Positions 7,052-14,108 of a stretch of 18,930 nucleotides of DNA are shown here, piece after piece. Position numbers and translations under genes: made by a program. Source of the stretch: Promethearchaeota archaeon (lineage in GTDB: Archaea; Asgardarchaeota; Lokiarchaeia; Sigynarchaeales; SOKP01); NCBI GenBank assembly GCA_004524515.1, contig SDNV01000050.1, positions 1 to 18,930 on the forward strand. The letters are read 5' to 3'. The first letter of the stretch is position 1. Each line of letters opens with the position of its first letter. Under the pieces are notes generated by a model. The model worked only from the letters and a program-made list of their open reading frames with translations. It was not told where the DNA came from and searched no databases.

Positions 7052-9211
7052 CTAATTATAGTCTTTAATTAAAATTACATAATTCTCTTCTTTCTTTAAA
7101 TATCCTAAATTACAGGCTTGATTAAAATGAATATAAAATTTCTTATCAATGATCTCTTCCTCACTGGCAAGTGCCTGAAACTTAGAAAATTCGGTTTTTC
7201 CTTTTTCATTATATTTAGCGATATTAATTAAGGTCTTTATATTCTTGTTTAAATATTGTTTTTGTGTTTTTGGACGTTTACTTTTACTACCCTTCATTTT
7301 TACAATAGTTTTACGCATTTTTGAATGATCTATTTTAACTATATCCGAATAAAATGAAATACCCATATCTTTAAAATGTTTAAATTCAGAAGAGTCAGAA
7401 AATTCATCTATTTGAGTTATAATTTCTTCAATAGATCTATTTGCTAATAGTTCTCCCTCTTTTTTTTTTCTTTCTTTAAAATTTTTCACAATTTCTAAAT
7501 CAGAATGGGAATTTATTCGAGAAGAGAAAGTGATTTTTTTACGGTCTAAACTTTGAACTAAATTTAATTCTTTTGATTGAGTTAATATAGATTTCATCTC
7601 TTTCTCTTTTTTGCAAGAAACTATATAGAAAGGAATATCAACAGTTCCAGTTGTCAATAAAATATAACATCTTCCATCAGAAAATCTTCCCGTTCTTCCG
7701 CGCCTTTGAATTAATCTAATTTCTGATGCAACGGGTTCGTAAAAGATGATAGCATCTACATTTGGAATGTCTAATCCTTCCTCGGCTACACTGGTTGCAA
7801 TTAAAATATTAATCGTATCTTTTCTGAATTCATCTAAAATCTTAATTTGTTCGGGTTGTGAGTAGCCAAAATCATCCACTTTGGTAGTTTGTCCAATAAA
7901 CTTTTCGATTTTCAAGTTTGTTGATTCGGAAAACTCTAATATTAGTTTTTTTTTTAATAGTTCAGCCATTTCCCTATATTGTGTGAAAATTATTATCTTT
8001 TGATTATGAAACTCTTTCATTTCTTCTTTAATAATCGAAATTAATCTGCTTATTTTAGGGTGATACAATTCGGAATATTGCGGGGTTTTGAGTAGAGAAT
8101 GAATAAATCTAAAATGTTTTGAACTTGCAATTCGATTCGCAGAAATTATATCTTGCTCTGCCTTATAGGCAATTTTATCTAAAAACGATTCAAAGAGAGT
8201 GAGATCCTGAGTTTCCAACAAATCTTTAGCATGTAATAAAGAAATACAACTGGAACAATAAGAGAAAATAGATTGAATATTTATTTTATTTTCTTTAACA
8301 ATATCAATGATTTTAGGATCTTGGAAAAAAAAATGCTCGATAAATTCTTCATCAAGTAAGTTCGTATCACGGTAAAGGTCATATCTTAATGAGAGGGTTA
8401 AATCATGACAAATTCTTAAAAAATCTAGTTTTGAATAATACTTCTGATAAGGATTAATTAATTTTCTTTGAAGAAAGAATCTTAAGAACTTTTTAAATAA
8501 ATTATTCCATATTTCACTTAATTCAATGTATTTTATGGGTAAATCTACTTTTTCTATAAATGTATCAATATCATAGATATAGGTCTTTACATCCTCATCC
8601 TCATGGGACTTAAACACAACCTCTTCAATATAGAGATTATCACATAAGGTTTGAATGCGATCAAAATTTTTTCCCGGGGAGGCGGTCAGCCCTAATATTA
8701 AAGGATCGGGACAGGTGTTTATGTATTCGGTTGAAATAAAATTATAAGAATAATTTCCTCTAGTTCTATGAGCTTCATCAAAAATTATTAATGCCACTTG
8801 ACTTAAATCATAACGCCCCCTCATTAAATCATTTTTAATAACCTGGGGGGTAGAAATTATAATTCGTGACTCATTAAAGGTTAATATCCTTTTATGGGGT
8901 GGAATTCTGCCTATTAATAAAGAAATTTTTTTTTTTTCAATATCTAAAAATAGTTCGCAAGATTTTTTATGTTGAGAAACTAATGGTCTCGTGGGTGCTA
9001 AAATAATCACTTTTCCTAAGCCTTCATATTTTTTAAGAGCATTAGCGATTAATAAAATGCCTATTATTGTTTTTCCTAACCCCGTTGGTAAAACAACTAA
9101 ACTATTTTTAGTATTACATTTCTTAACAATATTATTTTGGTATTGTCGGTAATGAATTACATCTTTCTTTAAAAAATGACCGTTGAAATACTCCTCTGCA
9201 CTCACTTTCAT
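7052..9211 (-). CDS. hef: Hef/FANCM-like superfamily 2 DNA helicase lacking a nuclease domain
   Basis: An ATP-dependent SF2 helicase of the archaeal Hef / eukaryotic FANCM type, which remodels forked DNA at stalled replication forks. Visible motifs: Q-motif region RQYQNNIV (about 22-29), Walker A LPTGLGKT (41-48), APTRPLVSQH (72-81), STPQVIKNDL (120-129), DEAH (145-148) with HR-GNYSYNFI as in Hef, LTASPG (175-180), IIIFTQYRE (406-414), ATSVAEEGLDIPNVD (472-486) and QRRGRTGR (502-509). The insert between the RecA-like lobes (about 200-390) matches the Hef-type helical domain in position. Euryarchaeal Hef ends in an XPF nuclease plus helix-hairpin-helix; here the last 150 residues have no ERKxxxD motif and end in a basic, possibly winged-helix segment. 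It stops one base from the coiled-coil gene. The ATG at 9211 looks leaderless. Confidence 0.9.
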   Translation of the reverse strand: MKVSAEEYFNGHFLKKDVIHYRQYQNNIVKKCNTKNSLVVLPTGLGKTIIGILLIANALKKYEGLGKVIILAPTRPLVSQHKKSCELFLDIEKKKISLLIGRIPPHKRILTFNESRIIISTPQVIKNDLMRGRYDLSQVALIIFDEAHRTRGNYSYNFISTEYINTCPDPLILGLTASPGKNFDRIQTLCDNLYIEEVVFKSHEDEDVKTYIYDIDTFIEKVDLPIKYIELSEIWNNLFKKFLRFFLQRKLINPYQKYYSKLDFLRICHDLTLSLRYDLYRDTNLLDEEFIEHFFFQDPKIIDIVKENKINIQSIFSYCSSCISLLHAKDLLETQDLTLFESFLDKIAYKAEQDIISANRIASSKHFRFIHSLLKTPQYSELYHPKISRLISIIKEEMKEFHNQKIIIFTQYREMAELLKKKLILEFSESTNLKIEKFIGQTTKVDDFGYSQPEQIKILDEFRKDTINILIATSVAEEGLDIPNVDAIIFYEPVASEIRLIQRRGRTGRFSDGRCYILLTTGTVDIPFYIVSCKKEKEMKSILTQSKELNLVQSLDRKKITFSSRINSHSDLEIVKNFKERKKKEGELLANRSIEEIITQIDEFSDSSEFKHFKDMGISFYSDIVKIDHSKMRKTIVKMKGSKSKRPKTQKQYLNKNIKTLINIAKYNEKGKTEFSKFQALASEEEIIDKKFYIHFNQACNLGYLKKEENYVILIKDYN

Positions 9212-9232
9212 TTAAAATATTGAAATAAATTT

Positions 9233-9245
9233 CAGAATTTAAAAG
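9233..9245 (-). promoter_or_regulatory. TATA-like promoter of the Hef-like helicase
   Basis: The minus strand reads CTTTTAAATTCTG, centred about 28 bp upstream of the ATG at 9211, with no Shine-Dalgarno sequence between. This fits a leaderless archaeal transcript. Confidence 0.4.
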
Positions 9246-9368
9246 TAAGAAGTCCATCGAATTTTTAATATCCCATTTCCAAAATTTCTAATTCAAAATA
9301 AAATACTATGATTGAAAGTTCAGTTAATTAAATATTATAAAAATTTAAATTTAGAAGATATTTAAGTT

Positions 9369-9384
9369 AAAATATATAAAATTT
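9369..9384 (+). promoter_or_regulatory. TATA-like promoter of the symporter gene
   Basis: AAAATATATAAAATTT is centred about 38 bp before the ATG at 9415, predicting a leader of about 10-15 nt. AAAGG at about 9399-9403 lies 11 nt from the start and is at best a weak ribosome binding site. The remainder of the 203-bp divergent interval shows no further recognisable element. Confidence 0.45.
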
Positions 9385-9414
9385 ACTTATTATATTCTAA
9401 AGGTTTGAATTTCA

Positions 9415-10833
9415 ATGAGTTTAAATAAAGATATATTATCAATAGAAATTTTACCTAAAAAAACTAAATTCGCTTATGGATTTGGAGAATTCGTGCATAT
9501 TATTTTATCCAATGTTGCCTTTGCTGCTATTACATTTTATTACAATGTAAAACTAGGGTTAAATGAACAACTTATTGGTTTGGCTTGGCTAATATTTGCG
9601 TTTTGGAATGCGATTAATGACCCTTTGTTTGGGTTTATCCAAGATAGGACCAAATCGAAATGGGGACGTAGAATTCCTTATATTAGATTCGGAGCGCCAA
9701 TTTACGGAATTCTATTTATTTTAGTATGGATACCTCTGGTTGATATTACAAATGAAATTGCGTTGTTTATTTATTTGTTGTTTATATTATTCACCTTTGA
9801 TAGCATTTATACTATTATTGGACTAATTATGTATTCAATGCCAGCTGAAATGGTTATCTCTTCCAAAGCTCGAGCAAATTTGATGATTTATGGTTCCATC
9901 TTCAGTTCATTAGGATTTTTAGTAGCTCTGATGTTACCTGTATTGCTTCTTACAGGTAGCGAGTCAACATCTGTAGATCCCACATTCTTAATTATAATGA
10001 TAATTGTTGGAAGTGTATGTGCATTAGTATTATTCATATGTAGTTTTTATTTGAAGGAAAATAAATACACTCAACTTGAAGAGCCTATGGGGATGTTTGA
10101 AAGTTTAAAAGAGACTTTTAAAAATAAACCATTTCTCATTTTTGAAGTAAGTATCTTTTGTTTTATATTAGCTCAGACAATTCTAACTACTGCTCTTTTC
10201 TATTATATTGATTATATATTAAAGCTAGGTGGTATTTTGGCACTACTCCCAATATTGATTTTTTTTGCCATGGTTCTTGGATTTACCTATACCTATAGCA
10301 AATTAGCGGCAAAACATGGATTAAAGAAAATTTACATTTTTAGTTTAATTTTAAGTGGTCTAGGCTTTATTCTGGGATTTTTTATTGCTTGGAGTCTTAT
10401 ACCTGCGATACTTGCCTTTATAATCATTGGTATTGGGTTCTCAGGGATTTTTCTAACACAACAAGCATTATTTGCTGAAACTATAGATTATGATGAAATT
10501 CTTACGACTAAGAGGAGAGAAACTAGTTATAGCGGTGTGAATGCGCTTATTACTAAACCAGCAATATCAGTTGCGAATTTCTTGTTTTTAGCAATAATTT
10601 CATTCTATGGATTTCAACGAACTGCTCAAACTCAGACCGAAGCAGCTGAATTAGGAATAATGATAGGATTTATGATCTTACCTGCGCTATTTATTTTGAT
10701 AAGTGCTTTAGCTATAAAATTTTTCCCGTTGGATGGTGCAGAATGGATCCAACAAAAAATAGAGTTAAAAAAGACACACGACGAGAAAGAAAGAGCATAT
10801 TTAGCCTATTTAAAAGAACAGGGAGTGCTATAA
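9415..10833 (+). CDS. GPH-family sugar:cation symporter (MFS_2, MelB/XylP-like)
   Basis: A 472-residue membrane transporter with about 12 hydrophobic helices, the usual length for the glycoside-pentoside-hexuronide:cation symporters, which import sugars or glycosides with Na+ or H+. The signature loop after the second helix is intact: NDPLFGFIQDRTKSKWGRRI, with D69, P70, G73, D77, R78 and the WGRR at 83-86. The middle loop (about 215-235) separates two six-helix halves, and the acidic/amide patch TIDYDEILTTKRRETSYSG near 359-377 matches the conserved second-half segment of MFS_2 proteins. A charged C-terminal tail (KKTHDEKERAYLAYLKEQ) is cytoplasmic. No sugar-degrading gene lies next to it, so the substrate cannot be inferred. 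It converges on the TPR gene and is followed by a T9 tract. Confidence 0.9.
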   Translation: MSLNKDILSIEILPKKTKFAYGFGEFVHIILSNVAFAAITFYYNVKLGLNEQLIGLAWLIFAFWNAINDPLFGFIQDRTKSKWGRRIPYIRFGAPIYGILFILVWIPLVDITNEIALFIYLLFILFTFDSIYTIIGLIMYSMPAEMVISSKARANLMIYGSIFSSLGFLVALMLPVLLLTGSESTSVDPTFLIIMIIVGSVCALVLFICSFYLKENKYTQLEEPMGMFESLKETFKNKPFLIFEVSIFCFILAQTILTTALFYYIDYILKLGGILALLPILIFFAMVLGFTYTYSKLAAKHGLKKIYIFSLILSGLGFILGFFIAWSLIPAILAFIIIGIGFSGIFLTQQALFAETIDYDEILTTKRRETSYSGVNALITKPAISVANFLFLAIISFYGFQRTAQTQTEAAELGIMIGFMILPALFILISALAIKFFPLDGAEWIQQKIELKKTHDEKERAYLAYLKEQGVL

Positions 10834-10845
10834 GTTCTCCAAATC

Positions 10846-10857
10846 TTATTTTTTTTT
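10846..10857 (+). terminator. Poly-T terminator of the symporter gene
   Basis: A run of nine T residues (10849-10857) preceded by CTTA lies 15 bases after the TAA stop on the plus strand, a typical archaeal terminator. Confidence 0.6.
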
Positions 10858-10907
10858 ATAATGTTAAATATTTTATAAGGATAGGAAATTTTGAAAAAAT
10901 CTAATAC

Positions 10908-11933
10908 TCAGGTTTTTCTTTTTTCATGAGCTTCATGCCATTTAAAGCGTGCTAATGCATTGTTTGGATCTATCTGAAGAGCTTTTTCATAACAATTGAA
11001 CGCTTTTTCAGGCTGTTTTTTAAATTCATACGCATATCCTAGGTTTATCCACAAATCAATATCATCTGGTCTCAACTCAAGACTTTTGTTATAGGTTTCG
11101 ATTATGGGGATCTCCTTTCTTATTGCATGATCTGGAGCTACATTAATAGCTTTTTCATAAAAATCAAGCGCTTTATCGTATTCTTTTTTGGTATTATAGA
11201 TGTTTCCGATATTGATTAATAAATTAATATCGTAGGGGGCGATTTCCGTCGCTTTTTCAAAACATACTAGGGCTTTCTCGTGCTCCCCTAATTCTTCATA
11301 AATAATCCCCATATTTTCCCATGTATCTAAATCATAAGGATCCAGGGATAATACATTCTTATAATATTCAATTTTTTTATCATAATCCTCTTTTTTTTTA
11401 GAATCAGGGATTAATGAGATAATTTTTTTATAACTATCGATAGCGCTTTTTTCATCTTCTCTTGATTCATATGCATTTGCTAGATAATCCCAAGCAGCAA
11501 ATAAATCGGGTTGCAATTCAGTGGCTTTTTTGAAGCTTTCAATTGCTTTGTTAATTTTCTCTTTTTCGTGGTAAGTCCTTCCCATTTCAAACCAGAGATC
11601 CGCTATCTCCGAATTTAAATCGAGAGCTTTTTTATAACACCTGAGCGCTTTATCGTATTCTTGTTTATTAAAATTTATTAATCCTAAATATTTCCATACA
11701 ATTGGTGATTTTTTATTCAAATCATAAGCTTGTTTTTCTAAATCTAATACTTCTTTTTCGGACATTTCTTTAAATTCTAATAAAGAATGAACATATCCCA
11801 AAATAATCAAAAGTTCGGCGTTATCAGGATCTTTTTTTAATTTGCCTTTAAGAAAGTTTAACACTTCATCATATTTTTTCTGTTGAATATAATTTTCCGC
11901 AATTTTGTGAAATTCTTGCACTTCTTTCATCAT
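10908..11933 (-). CDS. Tetratricopeptide repeat (TPR) protein
   Basis: A soluble 341-residue protein made almost wholly of 34-residue TPR helix pairs, a scaffold for protein-protein contacts. Clear units begin at about 77 (PIVWKYLGLINFNKQEYDKA), 111, 145, 203, 237 and 293; each shows the W/L-G-Y-A-P pattern and ends in a P-D or P-x-D turn. More degenerate units cover 5-70. Two linkers, 176-202 and 268-290, look like repeats that kept only the second helix (IEYYKNVLSLDPYD and IIETYNKSLELRPDD), probably through internal deletion. There is no signal peptide, membrane helix or catalytic domain, so the partner is unknown. The start is an ATG-ATG pair at 11933; a strong TATA box 23 bp upstream and no ribosome binding site indicate a leaderless mRNA, which makes either Met possible. 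Confidence 0.9.
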   Translation of the reverse strand: MMKEVQEFHKIAENYIQQKKYDEVLNFLKGKLKKDPDNAELLIILGYVHSLLEFKEMSEKEVLDLEKQAYDLNKKSPIVWKYLGLINFNKQEYDKALRCYKKALDLNSEIADLWFEMGRTYHEKEKINKAIESFKKATELQPDLFAAWDYLANAYESREDEKSAIDSYKKIISLIPDSKKKEDYDKKIEYYKNVLSLDPYDLDTWENMGIIYEELGEHEKALVCFEKATEIAPYDINLLINIGNIYNTKKEYDKALDFYEKAINVAPDHAIRKEIPIIETYNKSLELRPDDIDLWINLGYAYEFKKQPEKAFNCYEKALQIDPNNALARFKWHEAHEKRKT

Positions 11934-11950
11934 AATTCAATAGCAAAGAT

Positions 11951-11965
11951 CTTTTTATACTTTCG
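11951..11965 (-). promoter_or_regulatory. BRE/TATA promoter of the TPR gene
   Basis: The minus strand reads CGAAAGTATAAAAAG: a BRE-like CGAAA directly before the TATA box GTATAAAAAG. Its centre is about 23 bp upstream of the ATG at 11933, so the transcript would begin at about the start codon. This is the best-formed promoter in the window. Confidence 0.6.
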
Positions 11966-12015
11966 CTATAAAATAGTAAGAAATGTAGATTAATAAATTT
12001 ACATTAGAATTTATG

Positions 12016-12092
12016 AAAAAAAAAATTTTGTAAAATGCCATAACTGTGAATGTTTCTTAATAAGAAAAAAGGAAACATAACACAGTTATAGC
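12016..12092 (-). terminator. Long inverted repeat followed by T10, likely terminator of the MBL gene
   Basis: ATAACTGTG (12040-12048) pairs with CACAGTTAT (12081-12089), and ATGTTTC (12050-12056) pairs with GAAACAT (12072-12078): 16 paired bases broken by an A versus AA bulge. GC at 12037-12038 and 12091-12092 can add two pairs across one mismatch. On the minus strand the stem is followed after 11 bases by T10 (12025-12016). It lies about 100 bp past the MBL stop and upstream of the TPR promoter, so it cannot be part of the TPR leader. A terminator or RNA 3'-end structure fits best; a small mobile-type inverted repeat is an alternative. Confidence 0.5.
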
Positions 12093-12100
12093 TGCTACAT

Positions 12101-12120
12101 GGTGTATTGATAATGCATCC
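12101..12120. repeat. Second short hairpin next to the long inverted repeat
   Basis: TGTATT (12103-12108) can pair with AATGCA (12112-12117), allowing one G-T pair, and GG (12101-12102) with CC (12119-12120), around a three-base loop. ACAT (12097-12100) and ATGT (12128-12131) could extend it. Together with the neighbouring stem this makes the interval more structured than other gaps here; I do not recognise an RNA family. Confidence 0.3.
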
Positions 12121-12189
12121 AAGTTCTATGTGATCTTCTTATCATATAATTTTATAGCTTTAAATTCTAAAGGATGATGGGAGTTTTGA

Positions 12190-13206
12190 TTATATTTTAT
12201 TTGCTGGATAAAATTTTATCTTTTTTTTACATTGAATGTGAGTTACCCGATTTTCCTCTTCTAACATCCTTAAGGTTAAACACACCCACCCCCTCCCAAT
12301 TCTATTTATTATTTTCGCTCCTTGAGGATATAATATTTGAATAATCTGGGTAGGGGTTATCCCGTTTTCACCTTTGTCATTAATAATCGAAATAAGCTGT
12401 TGAGTACGCTCCTTTCTGTGGAGTATAATTTCTTCAACTCTTCGTATTGGATTTTTTATAGGTCTCCCATGAGCAGGTAATATTAACTTAAGCACCGGCA
12501 AATTTTTTATTTTAATTTCAAGGGAATCTAAATATGACTTTATGTTGGAATTAGGAGGGCCTAACCATGTCGTAACATTTTTAATAATATGATCTCCCGA
12601 TAATAAAATCCCCCTCTTCTCATTATAGAGGGCTATATGATCCACTGCATGACCCGGTAAATGAATAACTTTCCAATTTTCATTATTTACTGATATATCC
12701 GTATTTTCTTCAATGATTTCATCGGGATTATCTAAAAATTTAATGCCAAAAGCCCATTTATATAATATCCAGTGAAAAAAATCTAAAATCTTTGACTTGA
12801 TTCGTCCCATGAATGGTACAATCAGGTATAAATCTTCTAAAAGGTCTGGTTCACGAAATTGACGATATACTTTTTTATTTTTTATGACTTCTGCCATTTT
12901 TTTCGTTAAAATAATGTCTAATCCTACATATTTTCTTAATAAATATAAACCAGAAAAATGATCTGGATGAGTATGGCTTGGTAGAACCTTTTTAAGCTTG
13001 AAATTCTTATTTTGTGATGTATATAACGCTTTAATTTTTTCAATTTCTTTAATCACATACTTAATTGTCTTTTTATCGCCATACCCTGCATCAAAAATTA
13101 ATCCATCTTGCTCTCCAGAGATTATATAAATATTTACGGGAGGTTTTCTTAATTTTATAGATCCCTTTTCTTTAATTAAAAAAATTCCAGGAGATACTTC
13201 TTTCAT
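12190..13206 (-). CDS. Metallo-beta-lactamase-fold hydrolase with C-terminal winged helix
   Basis: A cytosolic MBL-fold hydrolase of 338 residues. The metal site is complete: HTHPDH at 78-83 (the HxHxDH motif), H186 in LPGHAVDH, D205 in SGDH and H246 in LPAHGRP. The fold hydrolyses thioesters, lactones, phosphodiesters or similar bonds; the substrate is not predictable here. After about residue 255 (RRVEEIILHRKER) follows a small winged-helix-like module, GITPTQIIQILYP...RMLEEENRVTH, as in LACTB2-type and related MBL proteins. An insertion at about 105-165, rich in aromatic residues, caps the active site. It begins 47 bp after the stop of the PAP2 gene and may be co-transcribed. The ATG at 13206 has no clear ribosome binding site. 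The long inverted repeat with T10 lies downstream. Confidence 0.87.
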   Translation of the reverse strand: MKEVSPGIFLIKEKGSIKLRKPPVNIYIISGEQDGLIFDAGYGDKKTIKYVIKEIEKIKALYTSQNKNFKLKKVLPSHTHPDHFSGLYLLRKYVGLDIILTKKMAEVIKNKKVYRQFREPDLLEDLYLIVPFMGRIKSKILDFFHWILYKWAFGIKFLDNPDEIIEENTDISVNNENWKVIHLPGHAVDHIALYNEKRGILLSGDHIIKNVTTWLGPPNSNIKSYLDSLEIKIKNLPVLKLILPAHGRPIKNPIRRVEEIILHRKERTQQLISIINDKGENGITPTQIIQILYPQGAKIINRIGRGWVCLTLRMLEEENRVTHIQCKKKIKFYPANKI

Positions 13207-13253
13207 AGGTTTGATTTTTAATTTATTTGGTGAATTGATTTAATCAGTTTCAT

Positions 13254-13886
13254 TTATTCCCAACTTCTGCATTTTGAAAATATGACTCTACCTAGTAGAT
13301 AGGCTAAGAGTATTCCAGTAATCTCGTCAATAATGTAATGTTGTTTTACCAATAGAGTTGATAAAATCACCCCTATAGCAATAATAAACGTGACTATTGC
13401 AATAATTTTAGTTTTAGAATCCTGTCTCAGTTTATAATATTGATACCATGTAAAAAAACAAATGGTGGACATACCCGCATGCATACTGGGAACGCAATTG
13501 AATGATGTTTCATTTTGATAATAAAAATACATGAGATCTGCGAAAAAATTGCCCTGAATTTTATTGGCTAATAGTTCTTGCCTCCACCAATATGTCGATA
13601 CCGGAAAAATAATGTACACGATAGTAGCGATGGCATTCATTATAACTATGGACCATCCTAACGCATACCCTTTTTCTTCATCTATAAAGGCAAAATAAAA
13701 CATAGTTATGATTACCATCGGAAAAAATAGGAACACATAAAATATGGCCATTTCGGGAACAAAGGGAATATAATTCTCTCCGAGGAAATCTAACCGGTAA
13801 CCCGTACCCTCTTCATGTAATTGCCCCGTCCAATTATATAAAATAAGCATAATTATAAAGGCATATAAAAAGAGCGTTAAAAACAA
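13254..13886 (-). CDS. PAP2-superfamily membrane phosphatase/phosphotransferase
   Basis: A 210-residue membrane protein with about five to six hydrophobic helices. It carries two of the three PAP2 motifs: PSMHAG (133-138) with H136, and STLLVKQHYIIDEITG (176-191) with the catalytic-type H183 and D187. The Arg after Ser in motif 3 is Thr, as in the Aur1/inositol-phosphotransferase-like branch, and the KxxxxxxRP motif 1 is not evident. Such enzymes act on phosphorylated lipids or polyprenyl phosphates at the membrane. The start is uncertain: the frame is open from an in-frame stop at about 13999 and has no ATG or GTG there, so TTG at 13886 is the only usual start, yet the upstream residues (LTFIIGN directly before it) continue the first hydrophobic helix. 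An ATT/ATA start near 13975-13996 would add about 30 residues. Confidence 0.8.
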   Translation of the reverse strand: MFLTLFLYAFIIMLILYNWTGQLHEEGTGYRLDFLGENYIPFVPEMAIFYVFLFFPMVIITMFYFAFIDEEKGYALGWSIVIMNAIATIVYIIFPVSTYWWRQELLANKIQGNFFADLMYFYYQNETSFNCVPSMHAGMSTICFFTWYQYYKLRQDSKTKIIAIVTFIIAIGVILSTLLVKQHYIIDEITGILLAYLLGRVIFSKCRSWE

Positions 13887-14080
13887 ATTTCCGATGATAA
13901 AAGTAAGCTTTCGACTCCTCTTCGTGGATTTTCCCTCGAAAAAAATTCTTTCAAGGATTTGTTGAAATTTATCGTGAACGCTAATTTTAATCCCTATTTA
14001 AAAATTATATAGATATATAGTATTGAAAATTACATAAAAACTTTGTAAAATTGATAAGAGAATGAGAAAATCAATTTTAG

Positions 14081-14105
14081 AAAAAAAATATAAAAATAAG
14101 AAAAA
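14081..14105 (-). terminator. T-rich terminator of the PrsW-like gene
   Basis: Directly after the stop at 14109 the minus strand carries TTTTTCTTA, TTTTTATA and T8 in succession, with no stem. The remaining interval to 13887 holds only the promoter and possible N-terminal extension of the PAP2 gene. Confidence 0.5.
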
Positions 14106-14108
14106 TCG

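Noticed and set aside
12030..12131. A transposon end or MITE for the inverted repeat between the MBL and TPR genes
   Set aside because: No target-site duplication, no transposase and no second copy is visible in the window; terminator or structured RNA is the simpler reading.
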